NCBI GenBank assembly: GCA_022984795.1
Contig: JALIHJ010000042.1
Coordinates: 124,001-188,000, forward strand
Origin: Fabrea salina
Lineage: Eukaryota; Ciliophora; Heterotrichea; Heterotrichida; Fabreidae
Length of the DNA stretch: 64,000 nt
Reading direction: 5' to 3'
In this document: positions 9,139 through 18,719 of the stretch, piece by piece
How the letters are laid out: every line of letters begins with the position of its first letter
How positions within the stretch are numbered: the first letter of the stretch is position 1
Translations under genes and position numbers: made by a program
Notes under the pieces: model-generated
Database searches by the model: none
What the model was told of the DNA's origin: nothing
Seen by the model: only the letters and a program-made list of their open reading frames with translations

Positions 9139-9156
9139 TCAAATTATTAGGTAAAA
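9139..9156. promoter_or_regulatory. 18-bp bidirectional spacer SF-assemblin/VPS51
   Basis: The two divergent ATGs are separated by 18 bp of A/T-rich DNA (CAAATTATTAGGTAAAA). It must hold or overlap both transcription starts unless they lie in coding sequence. Confidence 0.5.
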
Positions 9157-11448
9157 ATGAACATAGAAAACCCTGAATTCGATGCTGTCAATGCTTTTTA
9201 CGACTTGATATCCACTCACTCTTTAGAAGAACTTTTGCTGCTAGAAAACAACTTAGTTTCTGAAGTAAGGACTTTAGACGGGAACATGCAAACTTTAGTT
9301 TACGAGAACTATAACAAGTTCATTTCGGCAACTGACACTATTAGGGACATGAAGTCCAACGTAGAAAGGATGGAAGAACAAATGAGCAAACTCAGCCAAA
9401 ACATGAGTAGGATCCAGGAACTCTCCAAAAGCGTTGAAGACTCCACAAGCACGCATCAGTCTGAAATCCAAAGACTCGTTCAGATAAACGACGAGCTCCA
9501 AAAAATCAAGTACATCTATGAACTTCCAGCTTCCCTCCGAGCAGCTATAGACGCCAACAAAAACAAACAACAACTAGACTTCAGCCAAGCTGCTAGTTCT
9601 TTCAGCAGTTCATTTTCGTTTTTGACTGAACACAAAGCTGACGTAAGACTTACTTAGCCCTCCTACGCTTCAATTTACCAAGAAACTATGGACTGCGTAG
9701 AAACTATTAAAAAAGTACTGTGGAACAAACTCAACGAAAAAAACCCTACCAGTTTAGTTACTAAGTACGTCAAAGACATGCACTTGTTTGGCGAAGAAAG
9801 CGACAGACTTAAAAAACTCTACTTAAACCAGTAAGCACTACTTAGTCACAAAGGAATTATATTTAGGACTTTCGAGGAATTACTTAGTAAAACTACAGTT
9901 AAAAGCAGTTCACCTGTAGCTAAGTACTCAACAACCGAAACTTTTTTGGAAAACATTGACGAAGACGTGAAGATTTCTCTAGCTGGAACAGAAAGAAAGC
10001 ACCAGCCCATTGAAGGAACTTTCCACTGGTATATTTCTGAAATCCACAAACAAGCAATGCCTTTGTTTGTATCGGCTCTTGAAACTTACTTGAGTATTTT
10101 CCAAGAAAACTCTGAAATATTCCAGAACTTTTCAAAAGAAGTACTCAACAACTACATACAGAGCTTTAAAACCAAACTGAAAGAGGTGAGTTGTGACTTA
10201 AACTCTTTTACTTTGTGCCTTCATATTATCAACTCAGACATGCACAAACTAAGAGAAATCATTCCTAGTCAGAAAAACTTTAGAGTTGAGGACAAGTTTA
10301 CAGAACTTTACGAGTTTGCAATGAGGCACCAAGTAGAGATTGTTATGGAAAGTCTTTTGTTTACTTTTATAGAGCTTCTGCAGAACTTAAACCAAGAAAT
10401 ACAAGACTCAGAACTTGAACTTCCAGAAAAAATAGACACTCCTGCTGACTCAGCAGCTTACAACCTTATGTACGCAGTTATATCAGCAGTTATGGAACTC
10501 CAGCCCCTAATAGAGAGTTCTAGGTACTACTTAACTTCTGAAGACACTTTTGCTTCACTGATAGCTTTGCACTTAGTTCAGTTTTTTAAGTCTGTAAAGC
10601 AAGGACTCACAGTGTACTCTCTGAGATACCCTGTTCCAGAAGGGGAACTCTCAGTGGTTAAAGAACTTAAAGTCAGTGGAAGCTCCATAATAGGCTTTTT
10701 AAAACTTGCAATTACCCTTGAAGACACTGGCTTGCCTAAGCTCTTGCAAACTATTGCTGAAGCTTACAGTTCCTTAGGCATTCCCCGCAACGAAATAACC
10801 CAAATCGTTGACAAAACAGCTAAGCCTGAACTGCTGTCAGTGCTGAAGTCTGCACAAGAAGAAATCCTTTTAATCTACATAGAGTTCTACGGAAAAGCCT
10901 ACTCTGACTACTTAAAAGAGTACCTAAACACAGACTGGAAAGAAGAACCCATTGACGTTTCCGAAGCCATAACAAGCATAGCAGTGTCTTTAAAAGACTC
11001 CAGAAAAGAACTGAAAACTTTTTTTAAAGGACAGAAACCCTCCCACCAAAGAGTCAAAAGAAAAAGAGACAAAAACACAGTAGAACTAGAAATGGAAAGA
11101 CTCTTTGCTAGAAAAATCAAACCTGTAGAAAACGTTAAGTTCGAACTTAACAGCATTCTAGGCAGCATTATCAAACTAACTTTTAAAGCTTTCTATGAAG
11201 AACTAAGGTGCAAAAAGTTAACAAACATGCAACAGATCCAAGTAGACGCTAACTTCTTAGGAAGTTGCTTTGAAGAAATGGTGGTTTTAGAAGACCAAGG
11301 CATCATTTCAGGCTACGTGCAAGAAGTCATTTACACTGCTAAGTGCAGGTGCGTTGGTCCTAGTGAGTTGTCCAAGCACGTTTTAGAAAGCATTGTTGAA
11401 AGCAAAAAACAACAACTCAACATCAAACCTAAAGACTTAACTAGTTAG
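9157..11448 (+). CDS. VPS51: GARP/EARP tethering complex subunit VPS51
   Basis: Three exons (9157-9642, 9658-9830, 9846-11448) joined across two 15-nt introns give 753 aa. Removing the introns restores one frame and deletes the apparent stops. The N-terminus has the Vps51 signature: ENNLVSEVRTLDGNMQ, LVYENYNKFISATDTIR and MKSNVERMEEQMSKL. A helical bundle region follows, as in Vps51/Exo84/Cog1-type tethers. VPS51 joins VPS52, VPS53 and VPS54 (GARP, trans-Golgi) or VPS50 (EARP, recycling endosomes). The protein is close to the size of animal VPS51. The next gene on the strand begins 5 bp after the stop. Confidence 0.93.
9643..9657 (+). other. 15-nt spliceosomal intron (VPS51 intron 1)
   Basis: GTAAGACTTACTTAG: GTA start, AG end, A at position 10. 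It sits in phase 0 and carries the in-frame TAG that would otherwise end the protein. Confidence 0.93.
9831..9845 (+). other. 15-nt spliceosomal intron (VPS51 intron 2)
   Basis: GTAAGCACTACTTAG, A at position 10, phase 2. Excision joins the 173-nt middle exon to the long third exon in frame. Confidence 0.93.
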
Positions 11449-11453
11449 TAAAA

Positions 11454-11843
11454 ATGTCTGTGTACGGAGGTTTTGCCACTCGCATGCAAGAAACTAAGTA
11501 CAATCAGTTAACAGAAACTTTAGTTGACCTGCTTCAGTTAAAAGTTCAGTCTATTTACCAGCTCAACGAAGTAGACGACCAAGAATGGACTAGACAAGTA
11601 TCAAATACTCTTAAAACCATGTCACGTATGGAACAACTTAAGTTTTCCTGGCCTCGATTCTCTGAACCCTGTGAGTCCTTGCTTTTGCCTGCAACTAAGC
11701 CTTGCGACCTCCCTAAAGTAGGCAGAGACATTTCGCCTAAGATTATTCAAGGTATTTGATATTGAGGTTACGAAAGTTCCAGAAGGGGCACACCTTCTCC
11801 TCTTGTGAGTAGAAAAGCCAAGAAAAGCAAACGCTATTCCTAA
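11454..11843 (+). CDS. Small protein of unknown function, one predicted intron
   Basis: The frame starts 5 bp after the VPS51 stop (MSVYGGFATRMQETKYNQL). It would end at a TGA at 11757-11759. Excising a putative 15-nt intron at 11752-11766 keeps it open for 25 more codons to TAA at 11841-11843, giving 124 aa with a basic Ser/Lys-rich tail. The central part is helical (LVDLLQLKVQSIYQLNE). The family is not recognised. The extended end falls 19 bp before the convergent START-like gene, which is normal spacing here. If the intron is wrong the product is 101 aa. The opening resembles a conserved small ciliary-type protein, but I cannot name it. Confidence 0.65.
11752..11766 (+). other. Possible 15-nt intron with GAG 3' end
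   Basis: GTATTTGATATTGAG has GTA, A at position 10 and AG, but ends in GAG rather than the usual TAG. It covers an in-frame TGA, and splicing extends the small protein to 124 aa. Support is limited to frame and length. Confidence 0.5.
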
Positions 11844-11862
11844 ACACAAACCTATTTATTAT

Positions 11863-12730
11863 TTAATCAACTATTTTAGTGTTAACTACTTTCATCAAAA
11901 AGGAGTAAAAATCTTTATTGCGGTTAAGTCTTTCGATGTACTCGCTGTTGTCAAAATTATGGACCTTGTTTCTCAAGGACTCCATTAAGTAGTACATCAC
12001 TTGCTTTTCGCCAAATCTTAAAAGCCAGCCTGGCAAGTAGTTCTAAATGGACCTTACGTTTCCGTAACTTGCTTGAAACAAAAAAACAACTTTTGTCAAC
12101 TCAGGAGCTAAATACTGAACTAGCAAACATCCAGTGTGCACTTGGATTTGAACGTCTTCAGAATCTTCTATTTGATAACCCAAGTAAGACGAGTTTAACG
12201 GAGTGCGAGTTAGTATTAAAATGCTTTGCGAAGATGGTAAAGGAAACCCAGAAAACTCTAGCAAGCACCGTCTTGAACTAACAGGCCAAGGAAACCAAAA
12301 TCGGTAACGCACTAGCTTTCTACTGTTGGTAAGCTGTTGTAGAACCGAAGTGGACTGCAAAGCATCAACCCTAGAGTAAAGTTTACCAGTTGGGCAGCAG
12401 GTCGATTTCGTTGAGGACAGCCATAACTTTAAGAATACTGCTGTTGATCAACACACTTGACTTAGTGAAGAACTCATTCCCAGCTCCTCTTGCCTCAACT
12501 TTGGTGTGGTGAGTCTCAGCCACAGTTTCCCAGTCTGGACTTTCCAGGAGCTCCACACACTTGTCCAGGTACTCAATGTCTTCCGTAAATTTTTGATACT
12601 CGGGACATTGAGCAATTGCTTCTGAGAAACACAAGCCTGATATTTTTTGGTGAATCAGCACTTGCTGGTCAAAGTCGCCTGAGTAAAAAGCTTTCTTAAA
12701 CTTATTTAGGAGGTTTTCAAAGTACTCCAT
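11863..12730 (-). CDS. START-like lipid-binding domain protein
   Basis: Three exons (12730-12387, 12370-12058, 12042-11863) give 278 aa. The frame is continuous after removing a 16-nt and a 15-nt intron. The joined protein runs through EIDLLPNWVDAL, RKLVRYRFWFPWPVSSR and NNYLPGWLLRFGEKQVMYY. These match the pattern of START-domain proteins expanded in ciliates, including the C-terminal helix before which a YLP-W motif sits. The domain probably fills about residues 60-260 and binds a lipid in a helix-grip pocket. I chose the ATG at 12728-12730; another in-frame ATG at 12779-12781 would add 17 low-complexity residues. It converges with the small gene to its left. Confidence 0.82.
12043..12057 (-). 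other. 15-nt spliceosomal intron (START-like gene, intron 2)
   Basis: Read on the minus strand: GTAAGGTCCATTTAG, A at position 10, phase 0. It contains the in-frame stop, and the downstream exon continues the START-like domain. Confidence 0.9.
12371..12386 (-). other. 16-nt spliceosomal intron (START-like gene, intron 1)
   Basis: Minus strand: GTAAACTTTACTCTAG, A at position 10, inserted after the second base of the Trp codon in LPNW. Its 16-nt length explains the frame shift between exons. Confidence 0.9.
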
Positions 12731-12869
12731 CGTAAGATTATTATTGGATGTAATTTCCAGGATAATTATGGTTTTAAACATGTGTAAATTTTGCTTTTTA
12801 GGTTTAGATTTATTTATTATACTTTATTGACTGAAACATGAGTAGTTTTTAAGGGATTTTGTATAATTA
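12731..12869. promoter_or_regulatory. 139-bp divergent intergenic region
   Basis: This is one of the longest gene-free stretches in the window, lying between the START-like gene and an unknown gene on the plus strand. It is strongly A/T-rich (TTATTTATTATACTTTATTGA) with a TATAATTA block just before the plus-strand ATG. It presumably holds two promoters. No RNA structure or repeat was seen. Confidence 0.45.
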
Positions 12870-13406
12870 ATGTTACAAAATCTATCAAAGAACCAAACTA
12901 TACAGAGTTTCCTATCTAGTTACCCCAAAGAAGACTGGAACAAGTGCATAGAAGCTTTAGTTGTCCTTGGAATTACTAAAGTCAACTCAGAAAAACCCGG
13001 AGTCAAAACCACCAAGGACCTTTTAAACTTTTCAGGAATCAAACCTTACACTAGCCCAAGAGTTTTCCAAGTGAGCTTGTCAAAAGGCCTTAAACACTTA
13101 CAAAAAGTAGAGTCCAAAATCAAACACGAAGTCAAACACGACATCCAAAGCTTCAGGAAAAGAATCCTCAAAGAAACAGGGCCTCAGACCCAGAGGCCCC
13201 GACTTAGTTTGCCTTCTTGCATGCACCAAGCAAAGTCATCCAGCTCTGCAAGGACCTTTCCCAGCCGAAAAGACCCAGAAATACTACAAATTCACACCTT
13301 CACTCCAGACTCAGACAGCGAAATAATACGCATAGCTGACGAGTTTCTGTGCAACCCCTACACTTCTCAGCTTTCAAAAAGAACGTACTGGGTGGAAAAC
13401 ACTTAG
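12870..13406 (+). CDS. Unknown basic protein, 178 aa
   Basis: An uninterrupted frame from ATG 12870 to TAG 13404-13406. The first ~60 residues are globular-looking (SFLSSYPKEDWNKCIEALVVLG) and could form a small helical domain; the rest is basic and Ser/Pro-rich, probably disordered. The stop directly abuts the stop of the convergent coiled-coil gene at 13407. A GTG-starting 15-mer ends at this TAG and resembles an intron, but its 5' end departs from the GTA rule, so I treat TAG as the stop. The family is not recognised. Confidence 0.7.
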   Translation: MLQNLSKNQTIQSFLSSYPKEDWNKCIEALVVLGITKVNSEKPGVKTTKDLLNFSGIKPYTSPRVFQVSLSKGLKHLQKVESKIKHEVKHDIQSFRKRILKETGPQTQRPRLSLPSCMHQAKSSSSARTFPSRKDPEILQIHTFTPDSDSEIIRIADEFLCNPYTSQLSKRTYWVENT

Positions 13407-16400
13407 TTAATAAGTTTGCAAAGGATTAAATTCAGGTTTTAATTGGTTTGAGAACCTAGGAGGTATTTGAGGTTTGCGACTCAAATTCCGCCCTACAGAC
13501 GAGTTGGACCGGTGAGGGCCTTCGAAGTAAGACTTATGTCTTGTTTGGCTGTTGTAAGACCGAGCTGAACTTACAGTTTCCTGTTTTTCGAGTTGTTGCA
13601 AAGGAAGAGCAAACGAAAACCTATGTTTAGGTGGGAGTTCAGGTTTCTTTTCGGACCTTTGCAAGAAGTCTTTAAGAATCTTTAAGAACTCAGGGTTCCT
13701 ACTTAGCATTTGTTCAGCTAAGTTATTGGAACTAGCCCTTTTAAAGATACTCATCACCAAAGTGCAGGTTTCGTCAGGACTAAGCATTTCTGGAGTCACT
13801 GGAGGAGTGTTTTCTAGTTCGAAAATTCTGTCTTTGAGTTCTTTTATGGACTCTCTAAAGACTTCTTTAGACTTTTCCCAGTCTTCTTTTTCTGAGTTGG
13901 CTTGTTGTACCCAGTTTTTGGTCCGAATCATGTATTGCTTGTATTCTTCTGCAATTCTTTTAAGGTCGTCTTCACACTTGCTGAGTTTTTGTTTGTAGTC
14001 TTCAAGGGCTAGTTTCATCTTGATGCTTTCTTCGGTTTCTTCATTGTTTAAAGTGGACTCTGTGGAGTAAATCCACCCAACTTTAACTGCTGTTTTGTGG
14101 AGTTCTTTAATTAGTTTTTTGTAGTTGTCTTTAGGAGAGTGAATGTTTGTAACTCTGGTTGTTTGTGAAGGACTTCTCTGGATTTTTTCGATTACAGCGT
14201 TAAAAGCGTCTATGAGGAGTTGGAGGTCTTCAACAGCTGAGGTGTAGTTAAACTGATCAGGTTCATAGACTTGGGAGTGGTCTCTTTTTTTGGTGTTTTC
14301 TAGTTTGGTTACTTTGTTTCTGTACTTTTGGATGATTTGGTTTTGTTCTTGTTTGAGGAGTTTAACTTTTTTATCAGAGTCACTTTGCCAAAGCTTTTGC
14401 AAGTTTTCTAAAAAGCTAAACAACAAGGAGTTTACTTGGGGGTACTCTGACTTTACTTGTTGAGGAAGTTTGTCTGAGAGTTGGAAGTTAGATAGTTTTC
14501 TAAGAGTTTTCTGCAAAAAGTACACTAAGTTTTCGCTTTCAGCTTTGCGAGCAGCTTCACACTGGGCTTGGATGTACTTTTGCAAGTGTTGCTTTTCAAA
14601 GATTTTTCTGCTGGTTTCTTTTTTTTCTTTTTCAAGCTGAGAAGACCTTATGTCTTCAATGATCATTTTGAGTTTGGTTTCGGTTTCTCCGTCAGTTTTT
14701 TGAGTTGGGCAGTGTTTGTAGGTTTCTAATCTGTTCTGCATTTCTTTTTTCATTTCTTGTCTGAGTTTTTCGATCTTAAGGTAGTGGTCGTTTTCTAACT
14801 TGTTGACTGTAGTAATATGGGACTCTTGGAGTTCGTTCCTAACTTTAATTTCTACTTCGTGTGCTTTTTTTTCGAGCTCGGCTTGCTTGACTTCTTCTAA
14901 GTACTGCTTTTGGTCTTCTAAAGCTTTTTTGAGTTTGAGGTTGAAGTATTCGGTGTGCTTTTTCTTTTCTTCTGAAAGTTTTTGTTCGAGTTCTAGTTTC
15001 AGCATAGTTTCTTTGTCTTGGATTTCTTTTGTTTGGTTGTTTTCTATTAGTTTTATTTTTTGTTGCATTTTTCTGTCCCATTCTTTTCGTTCGCGGTTTA
15101 TTTTTTCGAGTTCAGTGAGTTCTAGTTCCTTTCTGGCGTTTTCAAGTGTGTTTTCAAGGTCTTCGTTGAGTTTTTTAACTTGGTCTTCGAGTTGTGCTTT
15201 GGCTTTGTTGTGGGTTTCTTTGAGTTCTTTTACTTTGGTTTTGTGTTTTTGTTTTATTTGGTTTATTTCAGTTTGTTTTTCGTTTTCTAGGTGTTCTTTG
15301 AGTTCTTCGATTTCTGAGTCTTTGAATCTAAGTTCTTTTTCGAACTGGTTCCTGAGTGTCTTTTCTTTGCGTTGGAGTTTTTCTTGGAACTCAGATTCTT
15401 TTTCTTCTAAGCTTTGAAGAAGTTCTTCTTGGGTGCGTTGGGAGTTAGTTTTGTAAGTTTGTTCTTTGAGTTGGATGAGTTCTTTATGACGGGTTCTTTC
15501 TTGTTGGAGTAGTTTGTCGAACTCTTCTTGTTGTTCTTGTAACTTGGTTTCATACTCTTCTTGAAGAGTTTTTTGGGAGTCTTTGAGTTTTTTGCTGAGT
15601 GCTTTTTCTTTTGCTGAGAGTTGAGACTCGTAGTGTTCTCTGGTTTCTTTGACTTGGAAGTCTAGTTTTCTTTCGAGTTCTTCAATTTGGTTTTGAAGGT
15701 GTTCTTCTTTGGAGAAGAGTTCTTTTTCTTTAGATTTGTAGGAAGAAAGGTTCTTTTGGTGCTTTTGGGCTTCTTGGCGAGTTATTTCGAGTTGGGACTG
15801 GAGTTCTTGTTTTTCGGCTTCGTAGTTTTCTATGAGTTGGGTTTCTTTGTCTTGGAACTTCTTTTTAAGGGCTTCTTTTTTCTGTTTGAAGTAAGTTTCG
15901 ATTTCGTTGAGCTTGTTGTTGAGTTCTGAGTCGTGCTTATCAGAGAGTTCTTGGGCTTTGTACTTGTTTTCGGTTTCAAGGTTTTTGATTCTTTTTTGGA
16001 GTTGAGTTATTTCTAGGTCTTTTTGAGAGTCGTGGAGTTGGTTTCTGACTTCTTCTAGGTTTTTTTGGTTTAAGTTTTGGAGTTCTTCGAGTTTTTCAGA
16101 GTACTCTGCTTCTACTTTGTCAAGGGTGCTTTCGTATTCTTGTTTCAAGTCGTTAACTCGTGAGTTGTAGTCTTTAGAAAGCTCTTCTAAGCGTTTTCTG
16201 TAGGAGTCTTCTAAGGTTTCTTTTTCTTGAGTGTACTTTTGGGAGAATTCTTCTTGGAGTTCTTGTTGGATTTCTAGTCTAAGTTGACTTTGAAGTTCTT
16301 GGTAGCATTCTTCCCTGGCTTGCTGGACTTGTTTTTCTAGTCGGTCTTTAAAGTCTTGTTCTATCTGGTTTCTGATCTCTTCTTTGAACCCTGAGTAGTC

Positions 16401-18692
16401 AAAGCTAGTTTGTGTTGAAATTTGCTCTTGGAATTTAGACTGCATTTGACTGATTTCTTTTTGTTTAGCTTTAAGTTCAACTTGTAGTTCTTGGTTGAGT
16501 TTTTTAAGTCCTTCGTAGTCTTTTTGGGCCTTTTGGAGGTTAAGTTTGAGTTGGTTGCAAGTTTCTAAGGCGTTTTTAAGTTCTTTTTCTTTACTGTGGA
16601 GACTAGAAGTTAACTCGTGGAGTTCATCGTCTTTTTGGGCTAAGTGTCTTAAAGAGTCACTTCTTTCTTGTTGCAAGTCAGAGTTGGTGCTTTGGAGTTC
16701 AGCTTTAAGACGCTTAATTTCTTTGGTTTCATTAAAAGCTCCCTCAGCTTGGTTTCTGTAGTGCTCTGCAAGTTGTTGGGCTTGACTGCGGGCTTTACGC
16801 AAACTTTCCATTTCTTCTTCGTACTGCTTAGCGAGCTGTTTGGCTTCTTGGAGTTCTGATTCTAACTTGCGGACAGTTTTGTTTTTTTCAAAAAGACTGT
16901 TTTCTAAGGAGTGGATCTGCTCTGTAAGTTGAGACTTTTCTTCTTCGTAGTGGCTAACTAAATCTTCTCTTTCTTGGGAAATAGAGTGCGCTTGTTCTTG
17001 CAGGGCTTTTTCTAAGGCTTTGTACTCAGAGAGTTGGGTCTGCATAGAAGAAAGTTCTTTTTGGAGGATAGAAATAGTTTCTTTGTCTTCAAGGTGCTCG
17101 TCGGAGTTAGTTTCTTGTAGTTGGGTCCTAAGGGAGTTGTTTTCTTTAAGGTAGTACTCTAGGTCTTGTTTGAGTTTTGAAACTTGGTTTTCGTACTTAG
17201 CTTTTACTTTTTGCAGTTGAGCTTCGTACTCCCCTGCTGAGATGTTTCCGCCTCTTAAGTCACTTAGTTGGTTTCTGAGCATTTCGATTTCGTAGTTCTT
17301 TTGGTTGTGGTCTTCAGTTTCTTTGTTTTGAGTTTCAGCTAAGTTTTGGATTTCTTGTTGTAACTCACTGACAGTAGCTTGGAGTTTTTGGATTTGAGTG
17401 TCTTTTTCAAAGACCAAGTTGTTGGTTTCCTGCAACTTTTCTTCACGGCTTGAAAGTTTGGTGTTCCAGCTTTCTTTCCAGTATTTAAGTTCGTTTTCTA
17501 GTTGTTCATTGACTTTGTTGGAGTTTTCTAGTTTTTGAACGTGGTCCATAATGCGTTTGCTTTGTGCGTTATTTAAGATTTGCAGTCTGGAGAGTTCTAG
17601 AGTTAAGTCTTCAATTTCTTTTTCACGGGCACTGTTGCTTTCCATTAAGTTCTTTTGTGAAAGTGCGTGTTTAAGGTCTTCTATGTACTTTTCTTTTTCA
17701 GTAAGGTAGTTTTTAAGTTGTTTAATTTCTACGCGAGCACACTCTAAGGACCTTCCTCTGAGCTTTTCTAGGTTGGAAGGGTCTCTGTATTTGGTTTGGA
17801 GCATTTTAACTTGTTCTTCGAGGTCAGAAACTTTGTTTTCCAAAGTGTCTTTTTCTTCTTCGAGTTTTTGAATGTAGTTGCTGTTTTCGTAGAGTTCCTT
17901 TTTGGTGTTTTCGTGCATTTCTTGTTCTTTGCGGAGGGATATTTTGTAGTTAGCTATTTGACTTTTGAGTTTGGAAAGGTTGTCTATGTTTTCTTTGTAG
18001 TCGCAGTCTTGTGGTTCTTCTTGTTTCTTTCCAAAAGACTTAGAACTGTGGTTTGCAGAGGACTTTATTGAGTTAGGGTTCAGGTACCAGTTGTCTTGGT
18101 GATTAGGAGAAAAAGACACCATTTCTCGAGAAGCTTTTTCGTAAGTAGGAAGTTCTAGTGTAGGCAGTCCTACTGTAGTTCCTGATCTTTTGTCTTGGCG
18201 CTTGTTTCCAGAAAGCTCAAAGCTTGAGTTACCAAAGTGGGATGTAGCTAGTTTTTGCGACCCTGTAAGTTCTTCGTCAATGCTGATACTTGGTGCTGAT
18301 ATCAGTGGAAAAAGTCCTTCGGCTGGAGTAATGTTGTTTTTGGACCAGTTCATCATACTTGACACTTGTTGAGGCGTAAAGGCTTGTGACTGTGCGTAAG
18401 AAGTGTCACTTTCGTACTGGGAGTCTTCAAACCTCACAGGGTTCCTGTGGAAGTAGCCTGAGTGCTGGTTTATAGTAGAGTTTACTGAATTCGAAAAAAA
18501 GTCTTCTTGTTGGTCTGGTGAAACTGTGTTTTGACGAGTAAAAGAGCGCAGATCTGGGTTGTTGTAAGAGGTCCCATTGTTGTACTCTGCAGAAATGTCT
18601 GAAAGTGACTCGTCTGGAACTTCAATTTCATCCAGGAGCTGACGAAGTTCATTTGTCCGCTGAACGTCCCCGGGATTTTTGCGGTTTTCCAT
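13407..18692 (-). CDS. Very long coiled-coil protein, 1761 aa
   Basis: An uninterrupted 1761-aa reading frame. Residues 1 to about 225 are Ser/Asn/Gln-rich and probably disordered. From about 230 to 1450 the chain is nearly continuous coiled coil with high Glu, Lys, Gln and Leu and few breaks. A shorter helical region at about 1450-1640 precedes a Pro/Ser-rich tail. It has no motor head, membrane segment or enzyme signature. The size and shape suit a fibrous cortical, centrosomal or basal-body scaffold in a large contractile ciliate, but that is inference. Generic similarity to myosin tails, golgins or rootletin would be expected from any database search and should not be over-read. Confidence 0.9.
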   Translation of the reverse strand: MENRKNPGDVQRTNELRQLLDEIEVPDESLSDISAEYNNGTSYNNPDLRSFTRQNTVSPDQQEDFFSNSVNSTINQHSGYFHRNPVRFEDSQYESDTSYAQSQAFTPQQVSSMMNWSKNNITPAEGLFPLISAPSISIDEELTGSQKLATSHFGNSSFELSGNKRQDKRSGTTVGLPTLELPTYEKASREMVSFSPNHQDNWYLNPNSIKSSANHSSKSFGKKQEEPQDCDYKENIDNLSKLKSQIANYKISLRKEQEMHENTKKELYENSNYIQKLEEEKDTLENKVSDLEEQVKMLQTKYRDPSNLEKLRGRSLECARVEIKQLKNYLTEKEKYIEDLKHALSQKNLMESNSAREKEIEDLTLELSRLQILNNAQSKRIMDHVQKLENSNKVNEQLENELKYWKESWNTKLSSREEKLQETNNLVFEKDTQIQKLQATVSELQQEIQNLAETQNKETEDHNQKNYEIEMLRNQLSDLRGGNISAGEYEAQLQKVKAKYENQVSKLKQDLEYYLKENNSLRTQLQETNSDEHLEDKETISILQKELSSMQTQLSEYKALEKALQEQAHSISQEREDLVSHYEEEKSQLTEQIHSLENSLFEKNKTVRKLESELQEAKQLAKQYEEEMESLRKARSQAQQLAEHYRNQAEGAFNETKEIKRLKAELQSTNSDLQQERSDSLRHLAQKDDELHELTSSLHSKEKELKNALETCNQLKLNLQKAQKDYEGLKKLNQELQVELKAKQKEISQMQSKFQEQISTQTSFDYSGFKEEIRNQIEQDFKDRLEKQVQQAREECYQELQSQLRLEIQQELQEEFSQKYTQEKETLEDSYRKRLEELSKDYNSRVNDLKQEYESTLDKVEAEYSEKLEELQNLNQKNLEEVRNQLHDSQKDLEITQLQKRIKNLETENKYKAQELSDKHDSELNNKLNEIETYFKQKKEALKKKFQDKETQLIENYEAEKQELQSQLEITRQEAQKHQKNLSSYKSKEKELFSKEEHLQNQIEELERKLDFQVKETREHYESQLSAKEKALSKKLKDSQKTLQEEYETKLQEQQEEFDKLLQQERTRHKELIQLKEQTYKTNSQRTQEELLQSLEEKESEFQEKLQRKEKTLRNQFEKELRFKDSEIEELKEHLENEKQTEINQIKQKHKTKVKELKETHNKAKAQLEDQVKKLNEDLENTLENARKELELTELEKINRERKEWDRKMQQKIKLIENNQTKEIQDKETMLKLELEQKLSEEKKKHTEYFNLKLKKALEDQKQYLEEVKQAELEKKAHEVEIKVRNELQESHITTVNKLENDHYLKIEKLRQEMKKEMQNRLETYKHCPTQKTDGETETKLKMIIEDIRSSQLEKEKKETSRKIFEKQHLQKYIQAQCEAARKAESENLVYFLQKTLRKLSNFQLSDKLPQQVKSEYPQVNSLLFSFLENLQKLWQSDSDKKVKLLKQEQNQIIQKYRNKVTKLENTKKRDHSQVYEPDQFNYTSAVEDLQLLIDAFNAVIEKIQRSPSQTTRVTNIHSPKDNYKKLIKELHKTAVKVGWIYSTESTLNNEETEESIKMKLALEDYKQKLSKCEDDLKRIAEEYKQYMIRTKNWVQQANSEKEDWEKSKEVFRESIKELKDRIFELENTPPVTPEMLSPDETCTLVMSIFKRASSNNLAEQMLSRNPEFLKILKDFLQRSEKKPELPPKHRFSFALPLQQLEKQETVSSARSYNSQTRHKSYFEGPHRSNSSVGRNLSRKPQIPPRFSNQLKPEFNPLQTY

Positions 18693-18719
18693 TTATAAGT
18701 TATTACGCGGGCTTTGTTC

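Noticed and set aside
13392-13406. A 15-nt intron at the end of the 12870 gene
   Set aside because: The 15-mer ending in TAG starts with GTG instead of GTA, and the continuation would run into the convergent coiled-coil gene.
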